In this document: piece after piece, positions 35,333-46,065 of the stretch
Numbering within the stretch: position 1 is the stretch's first letter
Layout of the letters: every line of letters begins with the position of its first letter
NCBI GenBank assembly: GCA_023055425.1
Contig: JALGPY010000010.1
Coordinates: forward strand, 49,905,863 to 49,969,862
DNA from: Linanthus parryae
Lineage: Eukaryota > Streptophyta > Magnoliopsida > Ericales > Polemoniaceae
Direction of reading: 5' to 3'
DNA: 64,000 nt
Made by a program: the position numbers and the translations under genes
Notes under the pieces: model-generated
Database searches by the model: none
Told to the model about the DNA's origin: nothing
Seen by the model: the letters and a program-made list of their open reading frames with translations, nothing else

Positions 35333-35724
35333 GAAATTGCCAGGCCTACTTTCATGTAACCGTAGAAGTTTTATCTGACAGACAGATGCAGTATTATAAT
35401 CGGTATGTACCTTGTAAATTTTGTGTTTATGTTTCATTTCCACTCAGCTAAGCATCTGAGTTGTTAAGCAGTCTCAAAATTAGAACCGAGAAAACTTTTT
35501 GAGCCCTACACAATGGTCAGGCACAAATTTGGCTACAGAATATGCAATAGCAAACAAAGAATTGTATTTTCTGCAACTTCCACAAAACTTCACCATGTAT
35601 ATATCAGGCTATTACTGTACAAAGGGAAAGCTGGAAATATGTGCAAAAAATGATTAGAAAATGATCACCACATACATGCCCGGGTATCTCCAAAGGCGGG
35701 CCTTGTCAAGGTTATTTGCTTCTT
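35333..35724. other. Non-coding stretch
   Basis: No ORF or repeat recognised. It could include the 3' untranslated region of the TPK-like exon read leftward. Confidence 0.45.
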
Positions 35725-35961
35725 TCACCTGTCCAACTGGGCGAGCGTTACGTCTGAAATAGACAAAGTTCCAGATTGATTAACGTCGAGATCTTTGAAC
35801 TCTTTCATGATTAGCGCGATATCTTCTTTGTCGATCTTCCCCAACTCTTCAAGCTTATACAACACGAACTCAGCAGCACTTCCATCAAAACAAACAAGTA
35901 TAATAGTTAGAAAAAGTATAAATATTTTGAAAAGAAAGGTCTCTTGCTTCTCAAAATGCAT
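35725..35961 (-). pseudogene. Orphan terminal exon of a TPK-type two-pore K+ channel (EF-hand)
   Basis: The minus-strand frame has SAAEFVLYKLEELGKIDKED and then DLDVNQSGTLSISDVTLAQ before TGA. This matches the C-terminal EF-hand end of plant vacuolar two-pore potassium channels (TPK/KCO family), where calcium binds D-x-D-x-(N/D)-x-S-G. Only this last exon is recognisable. The part upstream of SAAEF (MHFEKQETFLFKIFILF) looks like intron, with a possible acceptor AG just before the Ser-Ala codons. The pore-bearing first exon is not to the right, where an AACCGG-rich repeat starts within 50 bases. It is most likely a duplicated gene fragment. Confidence 0.7.
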
Positions 35962-36004
35962 TCCTGGGCAGGTAAGCGATAACTAAAATAACTAGGTGGG
36001 GTAG

Positions 36005-36240
36005 GCTGTCAATCGGGCCGTTAATAGCGGTTAATCGGTCGAACCGGCCCGTCCTAACCGTCTAGGCAACCGGAACCAAATCCGTAACCGTATCGTCCCA
36101 AACCGGCCCAGGACGAGTTATTAGTGGTCCGGGCCGGTTATAGGTATTCTTAACCGCCTAACCGGACCCAAAATTAACCGGGACTGAACCGAAAACCGGC
36201 TCGTAACCGGAGGTTAACCGGCCCAAACCGAAAAAAACGG
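36005..36240. repeat. AACCGG/CCGGCCC-rich repeat
   Basis: Dense recurrence of AACCGG, CCGGCCC, TTAACCG and CCGTAACCG words over about 235 bases, unlike the flanks. It is a probable dispersed repeat; no TIR or TSD was fixed. Confidence 0.6.
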
Positions 36241-36450
36241 TATTTCCCGACGAGTTATAGGACAAGACTTTAGTTTTTTCTTCAGCGCGGACGGACTTGG
36301 ACTTGTAGGCCACGAAATCGCCAAAGCTTGCGATTCTACAGAGCACAGCCACCTCTTGGCGCCATCACTCGATCTCTCTGCCTATGTAGTAAAGTATTTC
36401 TTTCACTGTGACGTATGTCTTTTGATGACAATCGCAAGACCTTAATGACA

Positions 36451-36651
36451 AATTTTAAAAGGGTAAAAGATACTTTCATCCCTAAAGGTTTGATGAAAAG
36501 ACACTCCCCCCCCCCCTTAGTTTGGGAGAACACTTTCACCTCTTTAGTGTGCCAAATTGGGTGTGAAAGTGTCATTTCCCAAACTGGAAGGTGTGGAAGT
36601 GTCTTTTCATCAACCATGAGGGGGTGAAAGTGTCTTTTACCAATTTAAAAT
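36451..36651. mobile_element. Foldback (MITE-like) element, about 200 bp
   Basis: The left arm TAAAAGATACTTTCATCCC...GATGAAAAGACACT...TTTGGGAGAACACTTTCAC is the inverted counterpart of the right arm GTGAAAGTGTCATTTCCCAAA...AGTGTCTTTTCATC...GGGTGAAAGTGTCTTTTACC. The two arms of about 85-95 bases meet near 36550, so the whole unit would fold into a hairpin. It has no coding capacity. A C11 run lies in the left arm. Confidence 0.65.
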
Positions 36652-37713
36652 ATAATTTATAGATTTAAAATAAAAATAATGATAGTTTTTTGGTTGCCGT
36701 TACTTTCAATAACGGAGATAGACGGAAAATAGGCTATTTGTCCCAAATTAGAATAATGTAGTGGTAAATTTATAATGCAATAGGTTGAGTATCAAAAAAC
36801 AATAATGCATATAGGTTTACGGTAAAAATCCACACACATATATATATATATGTATAAGGACGGGAACCAGAAATTTGCCATAGTGGGGGTTAGAAAAAAT
36901 TTCAATTTTAATGACGTATCTTTCGGTTAATTTTGAAGTATTTAAGGGTTAAAATGAAGATGTTAATAGACTGCGGAGGCTGATATGAAATATGAGTGGG
37001 GGCTAAGGTAGTCAAATTAACAAACTATAGGATAAATATTTTAAATGTCAAAAATTTAGTGGGGCTAATTTAATGAGATTTACAAAATATAGGGGAAAAA
37101 ATGTAAATTTCAAAACTTGAGTGGGGGCTACATGCAGAAAACACCCTCGTAGTTTCGTCTCGCTGACACTTAGCTACATGCAGTACTGGTTTTCGGTTTG
37201 GGCTAGTTAACCTCCTGTAAGACTTCTTCGCCTCAGCGGAGTACCTACAGTCTAAAAATAGCCTAACTGTACTTATCCCGACTAAAAACCTGGTTTGCAG
37301 ATCGAGACACTACACATGACTAAAGCCCAAACAGCACAACGTAAAACAAATCCCAAAATAAACAAACTAAGAAAAATAGACAATAAAAGATGAGACACAT
37401 GGTCAGTGGACCAAAAAAGTAAGGATCAGACCAAATATACCCTACTTATCCACGTCTTTTCTGATACAACCGACAGAGGCAAAAGGCCGCGACTATGTTT
37501 GAGGCTTCTAGGCGGTGGTCGGTTGAGAAAAGTCGGGATTCTTCCACTGTCATGTTTCCAGTGAGCTTAGGCTCTGTTTTTGTTTTTTCAAGTTTCCGGT
37601 TGGCGGCTTGACACAAAATAAGAGTCCGGTGACCAAATTCTTGCCGGGAGTTACCAAATTTGGTCACCGGAGGTTAGCGGGTTTAAAAACGCCACCGTTC
37701 CACTTAGTTGGGG
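36652..37713. other. Spacer with GTGGGGGCTA-type repeated words
   Basis: GTGGGGGTTAG, GTGGGGGCTAAGG, GTGGGGCTAATT and GTGGGGGCTACATG recur at 36886-37130 at uneven spacing. An (AT)n tract lies at 36838-36853. No gene was found; frames such as 37446-37667 have no recognisable domain. Confidence 0.45.
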
Positions 37714-38059
37714 TGTAATAGTGTCGTTTATCTAGTAGAGTCAGCATATATTCTCGAGGGGTAAGTTAGTTAGCGTAATTGCCTACGTGGCAGGGGCTTT
37801 TTAGTCTTTTTCCTGTTCTCTCGGTTGTTATGTATTGTATCGTTCCCATTTTGAAGATATGAACAATGATGAATTAGTTTTTCTCTCTCTTGTTTTTCCA
37901 TTACTCAGTTCTTAGTTTAACAATTCTTTGTTGCACTATTATCACGATTCAACCTTGGAATCGTGATCAGTGACTCGTTACGAGCCGATTGGGTACTGGT
38001 TTGCCCTAGTTCCGGTTAAAGAAGGTCGGTTACCGGTTTTTCATTCACCGAAATAATCA
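37714..38059 (+). repeat. Candidate 5' LTR of plus-strand chromovirus
   Basis: About 346 bases from TGTAATAGTG to AATAATCA, ending shortly before a tRNA-iMet primer site. The length suits small plant chromoviruses. No 3' LTR survives for comparison, so the borders are inferred. Confidence 0.35.
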
Positions 38060-38071
38060 CCCTCTTGAAAG

Positions 38072-38084
38072 TGGTATCAGAGCC
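38072..38084 (+). promoter_or_regulatory. Primer-binding site (tRNA-iMet) of plus-strand chromovirus
   Basis: TGGTATCAGAGCC, complementary to the initiator-Met tRNA 3' end, upstream of the gag-like region on the same strand. Confidence 0.85.
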
Positions 38085-38139
38085 CCGATCAAAGGCGGAC
38101 GGCAGGATGGTTCGAGTGGATGAACTAGGAAGGCGACGG

Positions 38140-39450
38140 ATTCGGTGGTTCGAGATTTGGGTCAGAATCAAGCGGAATTGAATGAAAAAAAAATGGGTTA
38201 GAAGGTAAACTCGATGAACTTCTTCATCTCACAATTCAAATCTGCGAAGGATAAGGGCAAGGAACCCCTGAATTACAGTGAATCAATTAATGGTGTTGAT
38301 AGCCGATCGCCCAGTCGCACTTTAACTCTACCCCCACCACCCAGATTTTTCCAAGAGACAAGAACCCAAAACCCTAATCCCATAAACCCTAATTCAACAC
38401 AAGGTACAGCTAATGCTTATCCCCAATCATCTTCCCACACACCAAATCTCCGTTCACCAAGCAACACTGCTCCTCCCCACACCACAATGGCCCACACTCC
38501 ACCCTTCACAGCTCCACCATATCAGCCCAATTATACAATACCCATACCTATATCTCCACAGATTATTCCACCCCCAATTACCAATTACCACCCCTTACAA
38601 CCACCACCAGCTGCTCACTTCATGAATCAACCACCACCATACCAATTTCCATTTAACACTATTCCTAGCCCTCCAATCAACTTACCAGTAAGACAGGATC
38701 ATAATGCTGCAACAAGACATGTTTGGGTATCAGGGTTTCAGGTGCCAAAATTAGAGATACATAAATTCAATGGTGATGATGTTCATGGCTGGTTGCAACA
38801 ATGTGAGGTTTGTTTTCTGATTGGCAATGTTCCACCAGAGAATGAGGTTTTGTTTGCTTCTTTGTACTTTGAAGGACTTCCAAAATTCTGGTTCAAGTCC
38901 TTTATTCAGTCACATTGGGGAATCACTTGGGAACTCTTTGCTCATGATCTAGTCATCAGATTTAATGACTACGGGGTGAATAATGTCATAGGTTCTTTCA
39001 ACAAAATCAATCAAACCTCCACAGTAGCTGATTACCTCTTAAGGTTGAAGAATTGAGGTCTTTAGTTATGAATAAAGGGGGACATTTGCTTAGTGAGGAA
39101 TGGTTTATTGACAGCTTCATTAGTGTCTTGAAGGATGACATTCAAGTTGATGTCCAAATTCAAAATCCCAGTTCCCTCACCCAATCAATAAAGTTAGCCA
39201 AAATGTATGAGCTCAAGATGGAGTTAACTTCTAAGAAGACCAGGTACCAGAAATGGCCTCTTTCAAACTTGCCATCACACTCCAGTTCTGCCTCTTACAT
39301 TACAAACTCCAAAGCTCCCATCCCTGCAGCTGCTAATAGAATACCAGTGAAGAGGATTACTCTAGAGGAAATGAAGGCTAGAAGGGAGAGAAATTTGCTA
39401 TTATTGTGATGAGCTATACACCCCTGGACACCATTGTAAGAAAAAGCAAA
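38140..39450 (+). pseudogene. Gag of decayed plus-strand chromovirus
   Basis: The main frame 38214-39056 is proline-rich (PHTTMAHTPPFTAPPYQPNY) and then has a capsid-type segment (KLEIHKFNGDDVHGWLQQCE, YFEGLPKFWFKSFIQ, SFNKINQTSTVADYLLRL). A stop follows the KN codons at 39054-39056, and an overlapping frame continues to 39409. A zinc-knuckle-like CYYCDELYTPGHHC is readable only after another frameshift near 39395. Upstream of 38214 related sequence (NQAELNE, then LEGKLDEL) is also out of frame. The capsid would package element RNA; this copy cannot. Confidence 0.75.
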
Positions 39451-40800
39451 TCTTCGTGATTTGGGGAGAAGAGCCAGACATTGAGCTAGCCACTGAAGAC
39501 AATACAGAGATCTCACGGGAAGAAGAATTATCTGCTCACAAGGATGAGATGCAAATCACCCTCAATGCTCTCTCGGGTGCTGCCACTCATGAGACTCTTA
39601 AGGTGAAAGGTAATGTCCAGAAGAGCTGCATAACCATTTTAATTGATAGTGGGAGTAACAACAACTTCTTAGACCTTCAGACAGCTAAGAGAGTAGGGTG
39701 CTCTTTTCAAGATACCAAACCCATGGTAGTGAAAGTTGCTGATGGTGGGACTGTTCTAAGCACCCACAAGTGCGCAGCATTCACTTGGGAAGTAAACGGA
39801 TAGTCTTTCACTATTGAGATGAGGATCCTTCCATTGGGGGGATGTGATGCTGTCTTTGGCACACAGTGGATCAAGACCATAAGCACTGTTAGTATGGACT
39901 TCAACAAGTTGACCTTGGGTGTCAAATAACCAAATCAAAATGTGTTGTGGCAAGGTCTTTCTGATCAACACCAGACCCCTACATTGTGTAGTATTACAGC
40001 CCAAAGCTTTGTGAAGTACATTGCTAATAATGCTAATGCCTTGTGGGGTTGGCTATGGTCTATCAACACTACTTCAGAATCCACCAATTCCACTCATCCA
40101 GCCATACAACAAGTGCTACAAAACTATCATTCAGTGTTCCAAGAACCTACCTCTCTACCACCTCCCAGAATGCATGACCATGCTATACCATTACAACCTG
40201 GGGCCCAACCAGTCAGCATCAGACCTTACAGGTACCCACACTTCCAAAAGGATGAGATTGAAAAGTTAGTGACAGAAATGTTGAGTTCTGGAGTGATTAG
40301 AACCAGTGTCAGTCCTTTTGCCTCTCCAGTTTTGCTAGTTAAGAAGAAAGATGGTGGGTGGAGGTTCTGTGTTGACTACAGGGAGCTGAATAGCAAGACT
40401 ATCAAGGATAAATACCCTATTTCAATCATTGATGAGCTCTTAGATGAACTCCATGGAGCCTCTGTATTCTCAAAATTGGACTTGAGGTCAGGTTATCATC
40501 AGATTAGGATGAAGGAGGATGACATACCAAAAACAACATTCAGAACACATGATGACCATTATGAGTTTCAAGTTATGCCCTTTGGCCTTACCAATGCTCC
40601 AGCGTCTTTTAAGGCCATGATGAATGAGGTATTGAGGCCTTATTTGAGGAAGTTTGTGTTAGTATTTTTTGACGACATCCTGATATACAGTCCTGATATG
40701 TCCACACATGTGAAGCATTTAGAGATTGTACTCACCACTCTTTCTAAACATCAACTGTTTGCCAAACATTCCAAATGTGCTTTTCGTCAATCAAGCATGG

Positions 40801-40805
40801 AGTAC
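40801..40805. repeat. Target-site duplication of solo LTR, left (AGTAC)
   Basis: AGTAC directly before TGTTAACG; the same five bases follow the element at 43001-43005. Removing one copy and the insert restores continuity of the host RT reading frame across the Tyr-Leu codons. Confidence 0.9.
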
Positions 40806-43000
40806 TGTTAACGACATAAAATTGCATGTTTTAGTATGTTAATGAACTCTTCATAACTTGCTAACATGTGTAATTTAGCTATTTTATCTCTCATTCTAGA
40901 CTTATGCTTGTTTTCGTAGTTTTGGTTGTTTTCCCTAATTTTGTAGGTGAAGACGTGCTTTAAAACGCAAGAGGCTAGCTAGGGGGAGCTTAAACGATGA
41001 ATTTGAAGAGGATTTGCGGCTCAAGAGCCATGAAGAAGGGACTTGGAGGACTTAATTTGAAGAATAGTTGAAGATTTAAGGGCCTATTTGAGAAGACAAG
41101 AGAAGAATTGGGGCCATTATTGAAGATCTAGAAGTCAAAAGTGAAGGTCAAGGGCCAAGAAGATAAGTTTTTAACGGAAGTGGGGCTTAAGTGAAAGTTT
41201 CTAAAGCTTTTAATGGCTATTTTGAAGGATCATTGACGGATTCGGGGTGTTCTTGCAATTTTTCAAACCTTTTAAAGAAGAGCTTGGGGTATTTTAAAAC
41301 ATATCAGCAAAAGAGGGGGGAGCCGATTGTCATTTCATCAAAACAGCTAGACACACGGTCTTCTTCCTCTTCCTCGCGACAAACCCACGCAGAGCCTCCA
41401 TCAAAGCTTCGACGAAGCTTCTCCCCAGCCCCGTTGGACCCCCAAATCGCCACCAAATCGCACGACCACGGTCCCAAAACGCTCCCCAGCCCAACCTCAA
41501 CCTCCCTCTTCCCTCAATTCGGCCCAAAGATGAACGAACTAGAAAGCCCTAAATCACCTAGGGTTCTTGAGAGCTGCTGTAAATCAACGAAGGAGGGTCT
41601 CTTAGATCAATTGGAGGGCGGAGATCATCTCTTGGGGGCCACGAAATGAATCCCCACTGCCTATATAAATCGGACTTGAAGAATGACGAAGGGCTGGCTC
41701 GGACCCGACGGTTTGGGACGCCTCTGTTTTGGGTCTCTGTTTCTCCTCTCTCTCTCTCTCTGATTTCGCCCTAACCATGGGTTGTTCTTGAGCAAGAACG
41801 TAGAAAGAGGAAGAGAGGGAGAGAGGAGGTGGGATTGAAGCCATCTGTGGGCTGTTTTTGACGAATTTTGGGGCTGTTTTCTGAGCTCTGTTTCGTGCTC
41901 TGTTCTTGAGCACTGTGTATGCCTTGCTGCTGCTGAGTTCTTGCTGTAGCAGCAGCAGCAGCAGCAACAGTCGCTTGTTAGGATTGTTCTTCATTAGTTG
42001 ATAGTGTAGATTGGTTTGGAGTTTGTAGCTTGTTTTTTGTAGTTGAATCAAGTATTGGGGTTGAATTTGTGAAAACAATTGGTTGATTCAAGTGTTGGCT
42101 ATGAAAATATAATCTCTCTTTATTACTCTTGAATCTATCATGTTTAGCTAGTTAACTTGCTTGGGTGATTTGGGACTATCTAGTGCCCTAATCTTCTTAT
42201 TGATTCAAGTTGGACTTCAAGGATGAATGTGTTGAATTGAGTAGCTTCAATACGTAGTTTTATACTTGAATTTCTCATGTTGGAGTATTTGATGCATTGA
42301 ATAGGTAGATGTGCGAATGTTCTTGACATGTTTGATTCAGAATTTCTCTTGCGTTGAAGTGACTCGTCAATCCTAACTTTGAGAAGTTGAGTGCTATTTA
42401 GGTGATTCGAGTGAGAATTTAGGAATCTCATTTGTGGCTTGATCTTTCATGTGGAAACATCTATGTGTGTTTACATATGTTTGATGCTTGAGGCACTTGA
42501 TATTTGGAAAATCTCATTTGAATCGCTTCTTTAGTGCTTAATTATCGTGTGTTAGAGTTAGGCACTTCATTTGTGGCAAGTTGGATTGCAATGAGCAATC
42601 GATTCTTGAGGCACTTGTCTTGTGGAATTCTACATGTGATATGAGAACCGGGCTTGAATATAATAGGGGGATTGGTCACTAGAGAAACCGATGATCCCTA
42701 GACCCTCATTACTTGTTATTTCGCTACTTTCTTGAATTGTAGTTTTAGTAATTGTTTACTTTGTTCTTTAAATTCTCAAATCTCAACTCGCTCCATCAAT
42801 TAGTTTTGGTGGATTTGATAGCTTGGTTAGCTAAAAAGCCTACGAGAATTTACATTACTTGCTCTAGTTAGTAGCTTAGTTTCTTCTATTGCTAGTTTAG
42901 TAAGTCATTCTCTAATCCTCCTCTCCTTGTGGATTCGACCCCGTTCTTACTCGGGTACTACTTACAACGATATTCCTATACTTGGGAATTATCGCGAACA
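40806..43000. mobile_element. Solo LTR, 2195 bp, inserted in chromovirus RT
   Basis: Begins TGTTAACGAC and ends TATCGCGAACA, so TGTT/AACA are inverted at the ends, with perfect AGTAC duplications. It has no gag-pol, primer site or polypurine tract, so it is a solo LTR left by recombination between the LTRs of a former element. A frame of 152 codons (41191-41649) is not recognised. GGATTCGACCCCGTTCTTACTCGGGTACTA near the end is a sequence style I associate with Athila-type long LTRs, which would make the element plus-oriented; that is inference. A (GCA)n tract lies near 41948-41967. Confidence 0.85.
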
Positions 43001-43005
43001 AGTAC
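43001..43005. repeat. Target-site duplication of solo LTR, right (AGTAC)
   Basis: AGTAC directly after the terminal CA of the solo LTR, followed by the resumed RT sequence CTAGGGCATGTC. Confidence 0.9.
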
Positions 43006-44812
43006 CTAGGGCATGTCATATTAGCACAAGGGGTATCTGCAGATAAGAAAAAGATCCAATGTATGCTAGAGTGGCCTGCACCAAATACTTTGAAGGGGCG
43101 AAGAGGCTTCCTTGGATTAACAGGGTATTATAGGAGATTTGTTTCTCAATATGGGCTAATTTGCAAGCCACTCACTGACTTGCTCAAGAAGGGTCAATTT
43201 GAATGGACTCAAGCAGCAGAAGAAGCCTTCCAAAAATTCAAAACTCACATGACCACCACACCAGTTCTAGCTATGCCAGATTTCAATCAACCCTTTGTGA
43301 TTGAAGCTGATGCAAGTGGTGTAGGAATTGGTGTTGTTCTCATGCAGAACCACCGACCTATTTCCTTCTATAGCAAGGCTTTATCTCCTAGACATCAAAC
43401 CTTATCCACATATGAAAAGGAATTGATGGTTGTGGCTCAAGCTGTTACCATATGGAGATCATATATGGAGGGTGTTCCCTTTACTATCAAGACTGATCAA
43501 CAAAGCATAAAATACTTCTTGGAGCAGAGACTCAACACACCTATGCAGCACAAGTGGTTATCTAAGTTGATTGGGTTAAACAACACTATAGCTTATAAGA
43601 GTGGTAAAGACAACTTATTAGCTGATGCCCTATCTAGGTTACCTGAGGAAGGTCAGTGTGCAGCTATAACTGCCCTTCAACCAAACTGGGTCACTTTAGT
43701 GATTTCATCTTATGAAGGAGATGCTTGGGCTCAAAACTGGATTCAGCAACTGTTATTGGACTCCACAGCTGGGGATGGTCAAGTAGCTATCTCTAATGGT
43801 ATGCTATGGAAGAATCACCAGATTTATGTAGGTACTGGTTCTAATCTCAGACAAGAACTCATCCAAATGGGGCACAATACAGGAGTGGAAGGTCACTCTG
43901 GTATTTGGGGCACCACTAAGAGACTACAACGTCATTTTTTTTTCCCGGCATCAGAAAACAAATCAAAGAATGGGTTCTTTCTTGTGACATCTGTCAAAGA
44001 ATGAAGCATGAAAATGTTTCATACCCTGGCCTTCTACAACCCCTTCCAATCCCTGCACACCCATGGAGTGACATAAGTATGGACTTCATAACAGGTCTAC
44101 CCAAGTCAGCTGGCAAAGATGTTATATTGGTGGTAGTGGATAGACTCACAAAGTATGCTCACTTCATACCTCTGGCTCACCCTCTCTCTGCTTCCAATGT
44201 AGCTAAGGAATTCTTTGACAAGTTTTACAAGCTACATGGTCTTCCTACCACCATCCTCACAGATAGAGATCCAATCTTCCTCAGCTCCTTTTGGCAAAAT
44301 CTCTTCAAACTTCTTGAAACCAACCTGGTGCACACCACAGCATACGGCCCTCAAACAGATGGCCAGACTGAAAGGGTCAATCAATGTTTGGAGGCCTATT
44401 TAAGATGTATGACACGAGACAGGCCTACAAAGTGGCACAAATGGCTTGGATTGGCAGAGGTTTGGTACAACACCAACTTCCACACAAGCTTGCAAACGAC
44501 TCCTTTCATGGCCTTGTATGGTTACTCTCCTCCCCAACTCAGTTTCCATCAAATAGGCCACTCTCCCATTCCAGAAGTGGACTACTTCCTCAAGGACAGG
44601 AAGCAGATGTTGGCACTCCTCAAGCAAAACCTGGTTGAAGCTCAAGCTAGGATGAAACAATTAGCTGACAGACATAGAACTGAAAGAGAGTTTCCTATCC
44701 ATGATTGGGTCTATCTTCGACTTCAGCCCTATAAACAGACCTCCATGCCCATGTCCAGAACTCATAAGCTGACCCCCAGATATTATGGACCCTTCCAAGT
44801 GATTGCCAAGCG

Positions 44813-45438
44813 TGCACAAGAGATTCCGACGGGGAGACCTCTGTGTACACCGTAAGTAGAGGATCAGAGATGGAACAGGAAGAGTTGGGTTGTGTGTAGG
44901 GAGAGAGTAAGGCAGTAGTAATGTCTGAGAGAGAGACAGAGGTTTGACAGAGCTTCCGCGTATGGCTAGGGTGTCCTCCTTTGTATGGAAAGGTTAATGT
45001 CCTATATATAACAGAGAACGTGACCGTTGCAGTGTGGTTAATGCGCCCATTAATGGCGGCTTAATTAGCTTAACCACAACGGCACGTTCGTCCGCCTATA
45101 TAGGGACCGTTACAGCACGTTATGCGCGAATACCGGAACCGTTATGGGGTTGATCGGGTTTGACCGGATTGACCGGGTTTATGGAGCTCGTGCCATAAAT
45201 CTCTCAAAAGCATTTACTAAAGGTCGCGTGCGGGCTTGGCTCGCACGCGACAGGACTTACTCTAGCCTCCAAACCACTAAGTCCTTACAAGTCCCGTGCA
45301 GTGGTATGCGAGGGCTCTGTCTCGCAGCCCCCACATGGATCAGCGCGGCTGGTGATCCAGTGTGTGTGGAGCACAATATGGTGTGCTAGATGGTTTCCAC
45401 GTGGACAAGATCTGTCAGCTCAGAAAGCACTATCTACA
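44813..45438 (-). repeat. Candidate 3' LTR of a minus-strand Tat-like element
   Basis: A 626-bp segment with TG...CA ends (plus: TGCACAAGAGATTCC to CACTATCTACA). On the minus strand its start is directly preceded by AGAAAGGGGGCTAA, a good polypurine tract. It begins exactly where the host chromovirus reading frame stops. TATA-like sequences (CTATATAG near 45096, TATATATAGG near 45004) fit leftward transcription. No second copy or TSD is available, so the call is inferred. Confidence 0.45.
45223..45251. other. Strong GC-rich stem-loop
   Basis: GTCGCGTGCG and CGCACGCGAC are perfect 10-base inverted repeats separated by nine bases, which can pair further (GGC/GCT with one wobble) to a three-base loop. 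It lies within the candidate LTR and may be an R-region RNA structure. Confidence 0.7.
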
Positions 45439-45452
45439 TTAGCCCCCTTTCT
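45439..45452 (-). promoter_or_regulatory. Candidate polypurine tract of Tat-like element
   Basis: Minus strand AGAAAGGGGGCTAA directly upstream of the TG start of the candidate LTR. Confidence 0.45.
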
Positions 45453-46065
45453 GCGCGTGAAGACTCATAGCTCCATAGACTTCCATGCGCGGAAACCAAC
45501 ATACACGTCGTCGCCACGCACCAATTCAAACATGAGTAAATTCAGCCCCCGTGCGTGTCATCTGGCCTTTAGGGTTTTAGGCGTGACGTCAGCTTGTCCT
45601 GTGATTGCGCGATTCGACGGTGACGGTTGCGATTCGACTACTGAAAGGACGCAACCCTTGATTGTTTTTGGATAAATACTCTGTACTCTCCATTGTTGCA
45701 AAGCATCACTTCTTTCTCTTAAAGTGAATGATAACTGGAAGTCTTCGAGAGCATATTCAAATAATCAATCACCAGTTCACTCTTGTCAATCGTCTTCTTC
45801 AACTGTGTGCATCCAAGCAAGCTTTACCAAAACAAGGTTGGCCTTGTTTAATTTTGTTTAACATCCCGATGTATGCTTTGAACTGTGTTAGATCTGCAAA
45901 CCCATGACATATTATCTGTTGAAACTTGTGAAGAATCTTCAATCTTTGGACCCAATTTTGGCTTAATCCTTCGATGATAAGGACATTGGATGTAGGGTTT
46001 TGAAATCCCTGATAATGCAAACAATTTCCAACCTCTAATTTCTGAAATTGATACCAGAAACTGTT
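45453..46065 (-). other. Non-coding tail between the candidate LTR and the Athila breakpoint
   Basis: No pol motif. On minus the Athila frame runs on into it for about 88 codons (MNSFWYQFQKLEVGNCLHYQ and onward to LDAHS) by chance, after leaving RT-like sequence. It may be the 3' untranslated part of the Tat-like element or another fragment. Confidence 0.4.

Larger units (their letters stand above)
39456..44812 (+). pseudogene. Pol of decayed plus-strand chromovirus, split by a solo LTR
   Basis: Order: aspartic protease (ILIDSGSNNNF), in-frame stops at about 39801 and 39927, RT ([41 protein letters not shown]) to SSMEY, then an inserted LTR at 40806-43000. RT resumes with YLGHVILAQGVSAD, then RNase H (EADASGVGIGVVLM, TDQQSIKYF, NLLADALSRL). 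A frameshift at a T run near 43948 separates the integrase zinc region (CDICQRMKHENVSYPG) and catalytic core (SDISMDFITGLP, TDRDPIF, PQTDGQTERV; 44001 on). It stops at LTPRYYGPFQVIAK, where another element begins, so the C-terminus and 3' LTR are missing. Motif style suggests a Reina- or Galadriel-like chromovirus. Confidence 0.85.

Noticed and set aside
38072..38084. The TGGTATCAGAGCC site as a tRNA gene fragment
   Set aside because: Its position between an LTR-like end and gag makes it a retrotransposon primer site.
41191..41649. 152-codon frame inside the solo LTR as a host gene
   Set aside because: It lies wholly within a defined LTR insertion; its low-complexity composition (Ser- and Pro-rich) is not recognised as a protein family.
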